DNA from: Planctomycetota bacterium
Lineage (GTDB): Bacteria > Planctomycetota > GCA-002687715 > DRQF01
Assembly (NCBI GenBank): GCA_024275615.1
Contig: JAJRYU010000512.1
Location: forward strand, 1 to 8,209
Direction: 5' to 3'
DNA length: 8,209 nucleotides
Below the pieces are notes generated by a model. The model worked only from the letters and a program-made list of their open reading frames with translations, made no database searches and was not told the DNA's origin. Of the stretch, positions 1-6,957 are shown one piece after another. Positions within the stretch are counted from its first letter, which is position 1. Every line of letters begins with the position of its first letter. Made by a program: the position numbers and the translations under genes.

Positions 1-346
1 CCTTCACTTCCGCAGTCATAGCCCGGTCTCCCTTAAGAGGTTCAATTTGGTGCAAGACGAATCCCTGCTATCGGTGAATGCCCGGAGGATCGTCTTTGTT
101 CCTCTGCCCACTCTCCGGCAACCATAGTCTATCCGCAAATTTCTGTTTTTCACAGAGCCTGGATTGCTGGGCAGTGACGAACACACACACCGCCTCCATA
201 TTGGCTCAGGTCCCATGAGAAGCACTGCCAACGAACGAGGACAGAACTCCAACCGCAACACTCCTTCAACCATGAGATCGTCGCAATTATTCTCTTCGTC
301 CCTTGATTCACGCCTTAGTCGAGAAATCGGCGCTGGCCATGGCTTG
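1..346. other. Left-edge region with no supported gene
   Basis: This stretch lies downstream of the leftward serine hydrolase gene. No reading frame in it has recognisable protein character, a convincing ribosome binding site or a family motif. One plus-strand frame is open from the left edge (position 2) to a TAG at 125-127. It could be the tail of a gene entering the window, but its 41 residues match nothing I know. A weak inverted repeat (CCGGAG at 82-87, CTCCGG at 113-118) and a short CA run near 182-191 are the only visible structure. I see no tRNA fold and no clear terminator for the hydrolase. Confidence 0.5.
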
Positions 347-1921
347 TCATTGGACTCGTTGCAAGTCCAAGTCTTGGAAATCAAAGCTAAAATCAATGTT
401 TGGGGAGATACCCTTCATCTTGATCTGCTGGGCCACTCCTTCTTCGTCAAGACTGAAAATAGCGAAGGCGTCCGCAATCATGTCTTGGTATTCCCACTTG
501 ACCGCAAAGGCATTGGCTTTGTAGAAGCGAAGGGGACCATTGAGCTTGGGGGAACGGTAGGACCTGATCCAAAGAGCATGGTCCTTGGTAAAGACCTCCA
601 TCTTGCCGAACCAAGGATCTCGATAGACGCCAATATAGCTTTTGCTATCGATTTTCTTTTCTTTTGCCGCTTCCACGGTTTTCCAAACCTTCATTGTGAA
701 GGCATCACCTCGTTTTCTTCTCGCCCTAACCCTGGCAAGAATCTTCTCGCTCCAACCGAAATCTTCGAGACCCAAATAGGAGTCGACAATCGTTCTCGTC
801 ACTGCCTCGAAGAAACCACCCCCGCCGTTACTGGTATTGGTGAGAACAACGACACCTAACTCGAGATCCGGAATCAAGATGGTCTTGGACAACATCCCCG
901 GCAGCCCTCCCGTGTGGAAGACACTCATGTTTCCCAAGACATCATCCAGCCCCCATCCCAAGCCGTAGCCACGAAAATGTGACTTGTAGCGTGGATTACG
1001 ATTGGCAGGGAGCGGCGTGTGGATCGACCACATTTCCCGTTGCCGAGTTGAGGAGAAGAGCTGCCGATCGAGAGCCTTGCCGTACTTGCCCCGATTCAAA
1101 TGAAGCAACATCCAGTGACATAAATCATCCACACTGGAGTAGATCCCCCCTGCTGCGCCATTGATGTTGTCGGCATTCATGACGAAATGTGGCAAGGCCA
1201 CCAAGCGACCGGATTCGTCCGAATGGGGTGTGGCGACATTTCCACCCTTGGGAATCCTCTTGAAACCGCTGAATGAGTCCTTCATTGACAAGGGCAAAAA
1301 AATTCGCTCCTCAACAAATTCTTCCCAAGATTTGCCGCTGACCCTTTTGATGATTTCTCCAGCGACAAAGTAGAGCAAGTTGTCATAGTCAAACTTCGTG
1401 CGAAACGCCGACTTTGGTTTGAAATACTGAAAATTAACAAGGACGTCTTTGATGCTGAAATCAGAGCCGTCGGGGAAGAACATCAGATCCCCAACACCAA
1501 GCCCTAACCCACTGCGATGAGTGAGGAGATCTTCAATGTTAAAATTCTCAGTGACATAGGAGTTGTACATTTTGAATTCAGGAATGTGATCCTTAACTCG
1601 GTCTTGCCAGGTCAGCTTTCCTTCATCGACAAGAATAGCCAGAGCGGCCGTGGTGAAGGCTTTAGAATTCGAAGCAATGGCAAACTGGGTATTCTTGTTG
1701 ACCTTGCTCTTTTCCTGAATGGCCTTCACGCCATAACCCTGAGCGTGAACGACCTTGCCATCTTTGACCACGGCAACAGCCGCCCCGACAACACCAAATT
1801 TATTAAGACTGTCCTGAGCCAAGAGGTCGATTTCTCGGGACGTGATCTGGGAATATGCCGAAGCGTGAAACACCGCAGCAAGAATGAGGATCAAGATGGC
1901 GACAGACTTTTTAGGGTTCAT
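347..1921 (-). CDS. Secreted serine hydrolase, class C beta-lactamase fold with C-terminal DUF3471-like domain
   Basis: The 524-residue protein begins with a Sec signal peptide (basic MNPKK, hydrophobic core to about residue 18, likely cleavage after HASA at residue 22). It therefore probably acts in the periplasm. The beta-lactamase/transpeptidase-like domain spans about residues 28-385 and has all three active-site elements: SxxK as SNSK (S84 nucleophile, K87), YxN as YDN (179-181), and HTG (336-338) in place of the KTG box. Residues about 425-520 (SYIGVYRDPWFGKMEV onward) resemble the DUF3471 domain often found after this fold. Family members include esterases, D-amino-acid peptidases and beta-lactamases, and the substrate cannot be read from the sequence. 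HTG rather than KTG is common in the esterase/peptidase-like members, so resistance is not implied. The ATG at 1921 directly precedes the signal peptide, but the SD upstream is weak (GGAC). The gene is divergent from the glycosidase gene and appears intact and full length. Confidence 0.9.
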   Translation of the reverse strand: MNPKKSVAILILILAAVFHASAYSQITSREIDLLAQDSLNKFGVVGAAVAVVKDGKVVHAQGYGVKAIQEKSKVNKNTQFAIASNSKAFTTAALAILVDEGKLTWQDRVKDHIPEFKMYNSYVTENFNIEDLLTHRSGLGLGVGDLMFFPDGSDFSIKDVLVNFQYFKPKSAFRTKFDYDNLLYFVAGEIIKRVSGKSWEEFVEERIFLPLSMKDSFSGFKRIPKGGNVATPHSDESGRLVALPHFVMNADNINGAAGGIYSSVDDLCHWMLLHLNRGKYGKALDRQLFSSTRQREMWSIHTPLPANRNPRYKSHFRGYGLGWGLDDVLGNMSVFHTGGLPGMLSKTILIPDLELGVVVLTNTSNGGGGFFEAVTRTIVDSYLGLEDFGWSEKILARVRARRKRGDAFTMKVWKTVEAAKEKKIDSKSYIGVYRDPWFGKMEVFTKDHALWIRSYRSPKLNGPLRFYKANAFAVKWEYQDMIADAFAIFSLDEEGVAQQIKMKGISPNIDFSFDFQDLDLQRVQ

Positions 1922-1981
1922 TGATGGTGTCCATTCTTAGGAGTCATGCTCAAGGTCAACGGCAACACGCTACTTTAGCCT

Positions 1982-2030
1982 ATCCCAGCAGGTCCGGCTG
2001 GATGCTCCCCCACTCAACAATAAAGGAGCA
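1982..2030 (+). promoter_or_regulatory. Candidate structured leader: hairpin followed by an SD-sequestering hairpin
   Basis: Two adjacent short inverted repeats precede the small ORF at 2033. The first pairs ATCC(C)AGC (1982-1989, one bulged C) with GCTGGAT (1997-2003) around a 7-base loop. The second pairs TGCTCC (2003-2008) with GGAGCA (2025-2030) around a 16-base loop. Its right arm contains the GGAG of the SD sequence, so folding would hide the ribosome binding site. The two stems share base 2003. The pairings are read directly from the sequence; a regulatory role is inference. Six-base complementarity is short enough to occur by chance. Confidence 0.3.
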
Positions 2031-2032
2031 AC

Positions 2033-2140
2033 ATGGCCAGAAGGGATCAGTACGTTGCCGACGCCAAGCCTCCCCTTTGCCCCCTAGTCCCACAAGAAAC
2101 TACCATTGTGGGCGGAATTCCTGACCCTCTGCCATTGTGA
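2033..2140 (+). CDS. Possible 35-residue leader peptide ORF upstream of the glycosidase
   Basis: An ATG at 2033 follows a strong SD (AAAGGAG at 2022-2028, four bases before the ATG). It opens 35 codons, MARRDQYVAD at the start and GGIPDPLPL at the end, stopping at TGA 2138-2140. The peptide is proline-rich in its second half and has no signal peptide or known domain. The stop lies 18 bases before the ATG of the glycosidase gene, which is in the same frame and has no good SD of its own. This could be a leader peptide through which the downstream gene is translated by coupling or re-initiation. Alternatively it is a chance ORF, or the remnant of an N-terminal extension cut by the TGA. Only the SD, frame and spacing support it; there is no homology evidence. 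Confidence 0.4.
   Translation: MARRDQYVADAKPPLCPLVPQETTIVGGIPDPLPL
2089..2139 (+). repeat. Inverted repeat CCCACAA/TTGTGGG with an extra CCATTGTG copy
   Basis: CCCACAA (2089-2095) and TTGTGGG (2106-2112) form a perfect 7-bp inverted repeat around a 10-base spacer. The octamer CCATTGTG at 2103-2110, which includes part of the right arm, recurs at 2132-2139, giving a 29-base direct repeat period. All of it lies between the SD of the small ORF and the glycosidase ATG. It could be an RNA hairpin acting on translation or a protein-binding site. It could also be coincidence within the small ORF. Confidence 0.35.
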
Positions 2141-2158
2141 ACACGGTATGATCGACCC

Positions 2159-3190
2159 ATGAGAAATTTGATTCTGATGACCATGATCCTGTCGCTGGGA
2201 CCCCTGGGGGCTCAAGAAAAAGCCCCCAGCGAACCCCCGGTACGAGGAATGACCATCTCTTGCCCTGGCTCTGGCCGTCTTTGGGGTAGTGATGCCATGG
2301 TCGAGACCATGCGCAATCTGAAGGCCATCGGCGTCAATTGGATCACCATCCACCCCTACGCCGGGATTCGCAACAATGGGCGTGTGTCCAGCCGTTTGGC
2401 CGGCGCCGAAGAAGCGCCATTCTGGATCTCTCGCCCCATCAAGGAAGCACACAAATTGGGACTCAAGGTCCTGATTAAACCCCACATTGCCTACTGGGGC
2501 TCCAAATTCAGATGGCGCGGCGAAATCGACTTTGCTGACGAAAAAGAATTAGCACGGTTCTTCGCGACTTACGAAACCTGGATTACCAGCATGGCACGCA
2601 TGTCGAAAGGGGCGGACGCATTTGTCATCGGCACCGAACTCGATCGTTTCGTGCACCTTGAGGAGCCCTGGAAGAAAATCATCAAGTCGGTCCGCAAGCA
2701 ATACTCCGGCCCGCTCACCTATGCCGCCAACTGGTCCGACTACGAACGAGTTTCATTTTGGCAAGACTTGGATGTGATCGGTATCCAGGCCTATTTCCCC
2801 TTGCTCACCGGGTCTCCCGATGACGGCATCGCCCCCACCCAAAAAGGCATTCGCCAGGGTTGGCAAGAAATCACCCGTCGGATGCGTGCATTTTCCAAGT
2901 CTACGGGCAAAAAAGTGTGCTTTACCGAACTGGGCTACAACCTTTCCCCCATGGCCCCCTTCCAGCCTTGGTCCTATTCCACCGGGGGGCAAGAATCGGA
3001 AGCCCTGCAGAAACTCTGCCTCAAGGAAGCCCTTAAGGCCATCGCGAGTGAACCGGCCATTGTCGGCTCCTTCTTGTGGAAGTGTTTCCCCGGAAGACGC
3101 CAGCCGCGCAATTTCAACATGCATACCAAAGCCATGCGCGCCACCATCGAATCAGAGTGGAAACAGAAGAAATCTGCCCAGGGATCGTAA
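2159..3190 (+). CDS. Secreted glycoside hydrolase, GH113-like TIM barrel
   Basis: The 343-residue product starts with a signal peptide (MRNLILMTMILSLGPLGA, likely cleavage before QEKAP at about 18/19), placing it in the periplasm or outside the cell. The rest reads as one TIM barrel with GH113-type blocks: IGVNWITIHPYAGI (57-70), KPHIAYWGSKFRWRGEIDF (107-125), FVIGTELDRF (155-164), TYAANWSDYERVSFWQDLD (187-205), IGIQAYFPL (207-215), FTELGYN (255-261) and IVGSFLWKCFPG (301-312). By analogy with GH113 beta-mannanases, E160 is the likely acid/base and E257 the nucleophile. Known GH113 enzymes cut beta-1,4-mannan, but many GH113-like bacterial proteins are untested, so the substrate is open. The length is that of a complete catalytic domain with no carbohydrate-binding module. 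The ATG at 2159 is chosen because the signal peptide follows at once, although no good SD precedes it. Confidence 0.82.
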   Translation: MRNLILMTMILSLGPLGAQEKAPSEPPVRGMTISCPGSGRLWGSDAMVETMRNLKAIGVNWITIHPYAGIRNNGRVSSRLAGAEEAPFWISRPIKEAHKLGLKVLIKPHIAYWGSKFRWRGEIDFADEKELARFFATYETWITSMARMSKGADAFVIGTELDRFVHLEEPWKKIIKSVRKQYSGPLTYAANWSDYERVSFWQDLDVIGIQAYFPLLTGSPDDGIAPTQKGIRQGWQEITRRMRAFSKSTGKKVCFTELGYNLSPMAPFQPWSYSTGGQESEALQKLCLKEALKAIASEPAIVGSFLWKCFPGRRQPRNFNMHTKAMRATIESEWKQKKSAQGS

Positions 3191-3264
3191 AATTCGTGCG
3201 CTTCCGCCCACAAATACCCCTCGGCCGACAAGATGGCTGTCCGCCCCAACCCCGCGAACCGCAA

Positions 3265-3301
3265 AAATCGGCCTCGACATCACCTCGTGAACTGCCGATT
3301 T
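3265..3301. repeat. 8-bp inverted repeat upstream of the lipoprotein peptidase gene
   Basis: AAATCGGC (3265-3272) and GCCGATTT (3294-3301) are perfectly complementary across a 21-base spacer. The spacer itself holds a small hairpin, TCAC (3280-3283) with GTGA (3287-3290). The element sits just upstream of a TATGAT hexamer and overlaps where a -35 box would lie. An operator for the downstream gene, or a weak terminator of the glycosidase transcript (the right arm ends in only three T), are both possible. Confidence 0.4.
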
Positions 3302-3307
3302 CCACGC

Positions 3308-3313
3308 TATGAT
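3308..3313 (+). promoter_or_regulatory. Candidate -10 box (TATGAT) for the lipoprotein peptidase gene
   Basis: TATGAT matches the sigma-70 -10 consensus at five of six positions and lies in the gap before the peptidase gene. No good -35 is seen: the hexamer 17 bases upstream, TCGTGA at 3285-3290, matches only three of six. If used, transcription would start near 3320. That leaves about 50 bases of leader before the ATG at 3370 and almost none before the ATG at 3328. Confidence 0.3.
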
Positions 3314-3355
3314 ACTAGGCGCCTGAAATGCAGGCCCCTGCAGAGATACTTGACT

Positions 3356-3360
3356 GGAGA
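3356..3360 (+). promoter_or_regulatory. Ribosome binding site GGAGA deciding the start at 3370
   Basis: GGAGA lies nine bases before the ATG at 3370. The in-frame ATG at 3328 has only a poor AGG upstream. This SD, together with the TATGAT at 3308, favours 3370 as the start. Confidence 0.55.
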
Positions 3361-3369
3361 AAGATCCCG

Positions 3370-5214
3370 ATGTTGCTGTCTGGAACGCCTGGAATACACT
3401 TGAGAGCTAAGAGGCTGAGCCTCTTGGTCGTCCTGCTGATTGCCAATTTGATCGTCTCTTGTGGCGAAAACGCCGACACGAGCACGGAAGCAAGCGGCAA
3501 GCTCGCTGAGGCCAAACGTAGGGTCAAAGCCGCGGGCAGCAATGTCATTGACTTGCAAGAAGCTCGAGTCTGGATGAAAGCGCGGATTGCCGACAGGGGA
3601 CCAGACAAACTCGAGCTCGAACTTTTGGAAGACGACACCCTCACCAAAATCGTCTCTTCGTTTCGCACCCTAGTCCGCAATCTCGACGCCGAAGATTCCG
3701 CCACAGCGACCAAACTGAGAAACTGGGCTGATCAAATCATCAGCGCCGAAGCCAAAAAAGAAGTCGCCGATCGAGATCCTCTGGCGAGGCAACTTTCAAA
3801 GCAAATGGGCTTTCTCTGGGAAATCGCCCTCAAGGCCGACCCAGGTAATTCTGAGCTACGCAAAAAACTGGGTTACATCGAACACACCAAGAAGCTCGCT
3901 TCCTACCTTGACTTGCCCTATGTGGATGAAGACAAGGACATCAAGCACATCGAAGACCTCATCGAGGCTGTGGCCGTCGATCTGCAAAAGAGTCCCGATG
4001 GTAGAAAATGGCTCGCCAAAGACTTCAAGCAGATCAACGACTACAACAACATTGAAAATTTCGTTGCCAAACTACAAAAAGCCCACGAAGAAAGACTCAA
4101 GGATCCCTTCCACAAGGCCGCCTTTAACCTCTTGGAACAGACCAAGGAGTTTCTCAAGAAGAAAAAGAACCTTGCTGGCTTTCGCTGGGTTGGTCGGGTC
4201 CACTATCCCTACCTCTTCATTATCGAACGTGACAGTGGGTGGGATGAATCCGATGTCGCTGAGAAAAAAGGTGAACAATTAGACGAACTGATTCAGCTAT
4301 TCTACGGCGAATACGCCGAGACCTTCCAATTGGCCAAGATCACTCGGCCCATGCCTATCATCGTCTTCAAGCGTCTCTCTTCCTACAAGCAATACGCCGT
4401 TGGTAAGGCCCTTGCCAATGCCCTGGGTCATTTCGAGCACGGTTCTCAACGTATCGTTTTGTCCGATGAGGCCGAGCGTGACACCATGTATCATGAAGGC
4501 ACCCATCAGTTGATGGCCTATCACACCAAAGGCGACCAAATTGGCGACTTCTTCAGTCGTTCCTACTGGTTCCAAGAAGGTGTCGCTGAATATTTCGGTG
4601 GCACCGCAGCCTATCTCGACAAGGAAACCAAGAATCTACGCTACGAGTTAGGTGTACTCCAAGGCGGGCGCCTCAATTACTGGCGAACCAACGAACAACG
4701 GGCCTACAAGCTCTGGGACCTTGTCAACCTGACCTTTGCCGACCGCCAACGGAATATCTCGGAAGGCGACCAAGACAAGAACCTAATGGTCTACTCCCAA
4801 GGCTGGCTTTTGGTTTACTTCATGTACAATTTCAACGTCAATGACAAAGACATTGTTCAGATTAGCGACAAACCGACGGGCAAATACCGACAACGCTTCC
4901 TCAACTACTTCAAGGGCGAACTCAACGGCAAAACCGGACGCGACTTCTTCTTGCAATGCATGGGACTTTGGGACGACAAAACCAAGAAGGTAGACCCAGA
5001 GAAATGGAACAAATTCGAGCTTGAGTTCATCCGCTACTACAACTGGGTGAATCGCAAGCTGGTCATGAAACATCACGTCAAGAACCGCAAAATCATTCCT
5101 TGGCAAAAAGTCTGGAACAAGGGCAAGTTCATCGCCGACGAGATCGACGACAAGTTGCCGGACGAGCAGTTGCCTCCCAACAACTTGGTCGACGGTGAAC
5201 CCGAGGAAAAGTAA
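3370..5214 (+). CDS. Lipoprotein HEGTH metallopeptidase, DUF1570-like
   Basis: From the ATG at 3370 the product has 614 residues. It starts with a lipoprotein signal: basic LRAKR, a hydrophobic run, then lipobox IVSC with lipidated Cys31. It is probably anchored in the membrane facing the periplasm. Residues about 35-255 are charged and helical and match no domain I recognise. The peptidase part follows, with the zinc motif YHEGTHQLM (H375, E376, H379) and the gluzincin-type third ligand in WFQEGVAEYF (E403, 24 residues after the second His). A further conserved block, YSQGWLLVYF, starts at 475. This pattern fits DUF1570-type putative peptidases; no substrate is known. An acidic, proline-containing tail ends the protein. 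An upstream ATG at 3328 adds 14 residues, and a TTG at 3400 would give a shorter 20-residue signal, but the SD favours 3370. It is paralogous to and convergent with the next gene. Confidence 0.85.
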   Translation: MLLSGTPGIHLRAKRLSLLVVLLIANLIVSCGENADTSTEASGKLAEAKRRVKAAGSNVIDLQEARVWMKARIADRGPDKLELELLEDDTLTKIVSSFRTLVRNLDAEDSATATKLRNWADQIISAEAKKEVADRDPLARQLSKQMGFLWEIALKADPGNSELRKKLGYIEHTKKLASYLDLPYVDEDKDIKHIEDLIEAVAVDLQKSPDGRKWLAKDFKQINDYNNIENFVAKLQKAHEERLKDPFHKAAFNLLEQTKEFLKKKKNLAGFRWVGRVHYPYLFIIERDSGWDESDVAEKKGEQLDELIQLFYGEYAETFQLAKITRPMPIIVFKRLSSYKQYAVGKALANALGHFEHGSQRIVLSDEAERDTMYHEGTHQLMAYHTKGDQIGDFFSRSYWFQEGVAEYFGGTAAYLDKETKNLRYELGVLQGGRLNYWRTNEQRAYKLWDLVNLTFADRQRNISEGDQDKNLMVYSQGWLLVYFMYNFNVNDKDIVQISDKPTGKYRQRFLNYFKGELNGKTGRDFFLQCMGLWDDKTKKVDPEKWNKFELEFIRYYNWVNRKLVMKHHVKNRKIIPWQKVWNKGKFIADEIDDKLPDEQLPPNNLVDGEPEEK

Positions 5215-5239
5215 CTTTCAACTGGCCCAAAACAAACGT

Positions 5240-5271
5240 GAAGCGGGCGGCCAAATCTGGCCGCCCGCTTC
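5240..5271. terminator. Bidirectional intrinsic terminator between convergent peptidase genes
   Basis: A perfect 14-bp stem (GAAGCGGGCGGCCA at 5240-5253, TGGCCGCCCGCTTC at 5258-5271) closes a four-base AATC loop. On the plus strand it is followed by TTTGTTG, and on the minus strand by ACGTTTGTTTT. Either direction therefore has a T-rich tail, though interrupted. It lies 25 bases after the stop of the plus-strand gene and 26 after the stop of the minus-strand gene, as expected for a shared terminator. Confidence 0.92.
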
Positions 5272-5297
5272 TTTGTTGCTATTCTGCGCCTTCTTCT

Positions 5298-6824
5298 TCA
5301 CTGCACAAGAATGTGATTCTTGATCTTCTTGTCGTTGTAGGCGTCAGTGAGTTTGTCCAAGTAGTCAAAGTACTCGACTTCGATCTTGTCGTAAGCGGCC
5401 TCTGAATTGAAGACGCGGCGCCATATAGGAAGGCCCGTATCCCCATCTTCAACCTGGCGCCTCATGATCTCAAGAAACTTAGGCTTGTACTTGCCATTCT
5501 TGAAGTTGTTGAAAAAGTAAACAAGAGCCCAGCCTTGGGAATAGATGTGACTATGGATTCTCTCCGCAATGGCTTTCTTCTCAGGGCCGTCCTTCCTGGC
5601 ATCTTCCATCTTGAATCTTGTCCAAGTGAGAAGCTCCACCATGGTAATACGTGCCTTGGGGTCTTTGTGATCACGGGCAACGGCAGAGATACGGGTGTTG
5701 ATCTTGCCAAAATGAATCTTACCAGTATCGGGGTCAATCGAATGGCCAGCAAAGTACTCAGCGACACCTTCATCTGACCACATAGCGCCGTAAGCACTCA
5801 AATGCGACTTGTTGGTGAAATAGTGCATGACCTGGTGAGTACCTTCGTGGAACATGACTTCTCGAAAGGCGTGTTTTGGATCACGGCCCACACCCCCCAT
5901 GGCGCCAAAGTCAATCGGCACACACAGCCTTCGATTGTCAGGCTCGTAGTGAGCCAAATTGAAGGTGACATCTCGCTCTGGGTTCTTGATGCGATTGTAG
6001 TTGGCGTAGTCTTTGTATTTGCGAAAAAGTACAATCGTGATGCGATTGTGACGGGCACTTGGTTCAAGCTTCAAAGTGCCAGTGAAGTAACGCACGAACT
6101 CAGCCTTGAGTTGAACCATCCAATCATAGACTTCATCGGCGATTTTCTTCTCACCGCCATCTTTGTGAGCTTGGACCATGAAGACAAAAGGCTCATGCGC
6201 CACACCAATGAAGGGTTCAGGAAGCAAGTTGTTGTCCGCGCCTTTGAGATGCACCTCCCGGCGGCGAGTGAAGTCATTGAAAAGTTTCAGCTCATCGTCA
6301 GCCCCTGATAAAAACGGGTGTCCCTTGGCAACATCGACCCGTGCCAGGACACTCCTATATTTCGCGAGGAGTTCCTTGGAAATGTCCCAGCGCTCTCTTC
6401 TGAATCTCTTGACCTCCGCGTCAAGGTCCTTGATGTCCTTGGCCAGGACATCGTCGATGTAGAGATGACCAAGGTGCTTGGTAATCTTCTTCATGTCCTT
6501 GCTTTTGGGTTCCCGCCCAGTGACCCTCTGGCGTTTTTTCTTTTTGTTCTTGCTAGCATCAAAAGCGCTATCGCTCACCGACTTCTTTGGCGGCGCGGTA
6601 ACCTCGGGAGTCTTCTTGGGTTTTTCACCGTCAAAGACACCTAGACCAAAAGCGGCACCGACGATGACCACCACCGTCAAGACCACGGCCAAGATGACCT
6701 TGCTTTGGCCTCCTCCTTGTGTCGGCCGCGCTCCACGTGAGCGGCTCTTGGCGCTCCCCCGGCTGGACTTGACCTGAGACCTGACCGGAACTTTTCTTGC
6801 CGGCTTGTCGTTTTCTTCTGACAT
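5298..6824 (-). CDS. Membrane-anchored HEGTH metallopeptidase, DUF1570-like (paralogue)
   Basis: From the ATG at 6824 the product has 508 residues. A basic Ser/Arg/Lys-rich cytoplasmic tail (1-42) is followed by one transmembrane helix (about 43-62, VILAVVLTVVVIVGAAFGLG), then a Lys/Pro linker with a KNKKKKRQR patch near 93-101. This suggests a type II signal-anchored protein with its enzyme domain outside the inner membrane. The peptidase core holds FHEGTHQVM (H326, E327, H330), a third ligand in WSDEGVAEYF (E352), and YSQGWALVYF starting at 428. These blocks are shared with the convergent neighbour, so the two are clearly paralogues. An in-frame TTG at 6848 would add eight residues. The ATG is preferred because AGGGAG (6836-6841) lies 11 bases upstream and MSEEN is a natural N-terminus. 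The substrate is unknown. The gene lies 133 bases downstream of the binding-lipoprotein gene on the same strand and could share its transcript. Confidence 0.85.
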   Translation of the reverse strand: MSEENDKPARKVPVRSQVKSSRGSAKSRSRGARPTQGGGQSKVILAVVLTVVVIVGAAFGLGVFDGEKPKKTPEVTAPPKKSVSDSAFDASKNKKKKRQRVTGREPKSKDMKKITKHLGHLYIDDVLAKDIKDLDAEVKRFRRERWDISKELLAKYRSVLARVDVAKGHPFLSGADDELKLFNDFTRRREVHLKGADNNLLPEPFIGVAHEPFVFMVQAHKDGGEKKIADEVYDWMVQLKAEFVRYFTGTLKLEPSARHNRITIVLFRKYKDYANYNRIKNPERDVTFNLAHYEPDNRRLCVPIDFGAMGGVGRDPKHAFREVMFHEGTHQVMHYFTNKSHLSAYGAMWSDEGVAEYFAGHSIDPDTGKIHFGKINTRISAVARDHKDPKARITMVELLTWTRFKMEDARKDGPEKKAIAERIHSHIYSQGWALVYFFNNFKNGKYKPKFLEIMRRQVEDGDTGLPIWRRVFNSEAAYDKIEVEYFDYLDKLTDAYNDKKIKNHILVQ

Positions 6825-6835
6825 CTGAGGCGGTA

Positions 6836-6841
6836 CTCCCT
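6836..6841 (-). promoter_or_regulatory. Ribosome binding site AGGGAG for the signal-anchored peptidase
   Basis: On the minus strand AGGGAG precedes the ATG at 6824 by 11 bases, a slightly long but workable spacing. It lies inside the extension that a TTG start at 6848 would translate, so it argues for the ATG. Confidence 0.5.
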
Positions 6842-6957
6842 GTCGCAATTCTTACCTGTCAAAGGAACCTGGATCGTTCGCACCCAAAGGCGCCACTCGT
6901 CCTGCTGTAGCCTAGGATGCAGGCGTGAGCATATGTTGCTCTGATTCTCTGGATTTT

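Noticed and set aside
2..127. Plus-strand frame open from the left edge to TAG at 125-127
   Set aside because: Forty-one residues with no recognisable motif are too few to call a partial gene; it is recorded only as a possibility in the left-edge entry.
180..191. CA microsatellite-like run
   Set aside because: It is only a few dinucleotide units and has no associated structure.
16..396. Minus-strand 126-codon ORF at the left edge
   Set aside because: It overlaps the end of the serine hydrolase gene in another frame, has no SD, and its Arg/Ser/Cys-rich composition looks like a shadow translation without any family motif.
164..859. Plus-strand 231-codon ORF opposite the serine hydrolase
   Set aside because: It is antisense to the hydrolase's conserved C-terminal region, which carries the expected domain. 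The opposite frame has no motif, SD or signal of its own.
347..1921. Antibiotic-resistance beta-lactamase
   Set aside because: The class C fold is shared by many esterases and peptidases. The HTG box and DUF3471-like tail point to a general serine hydrolase, so a resistance call is unsupported.
3233..3403. Plus-strand ORF of about 56 codons from ATG 3233 in the gap before the lipoprotein peptidase
   Set aside because: No SD precedes the ATG, the translation is Arg/Pro/Cys-rich, and it runs across the inverted repeat and the putative promoter.
6857..6862. Perfect TTGACA hexamer on the minus strand upstream of the signal-anchored peptidase
   Set aside because: No -10-like sequence lies 16-18 bases downstream, and the expected position falls on the SD. 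It is better seen as a chance match.
6901..6923. CCTGC/GCAGG inverted repeat after the binding-lipoprotein gene as a terminator
   Set aside because: The stem is only five base pairs with a 13-base loop and no T-rich tail follows it.
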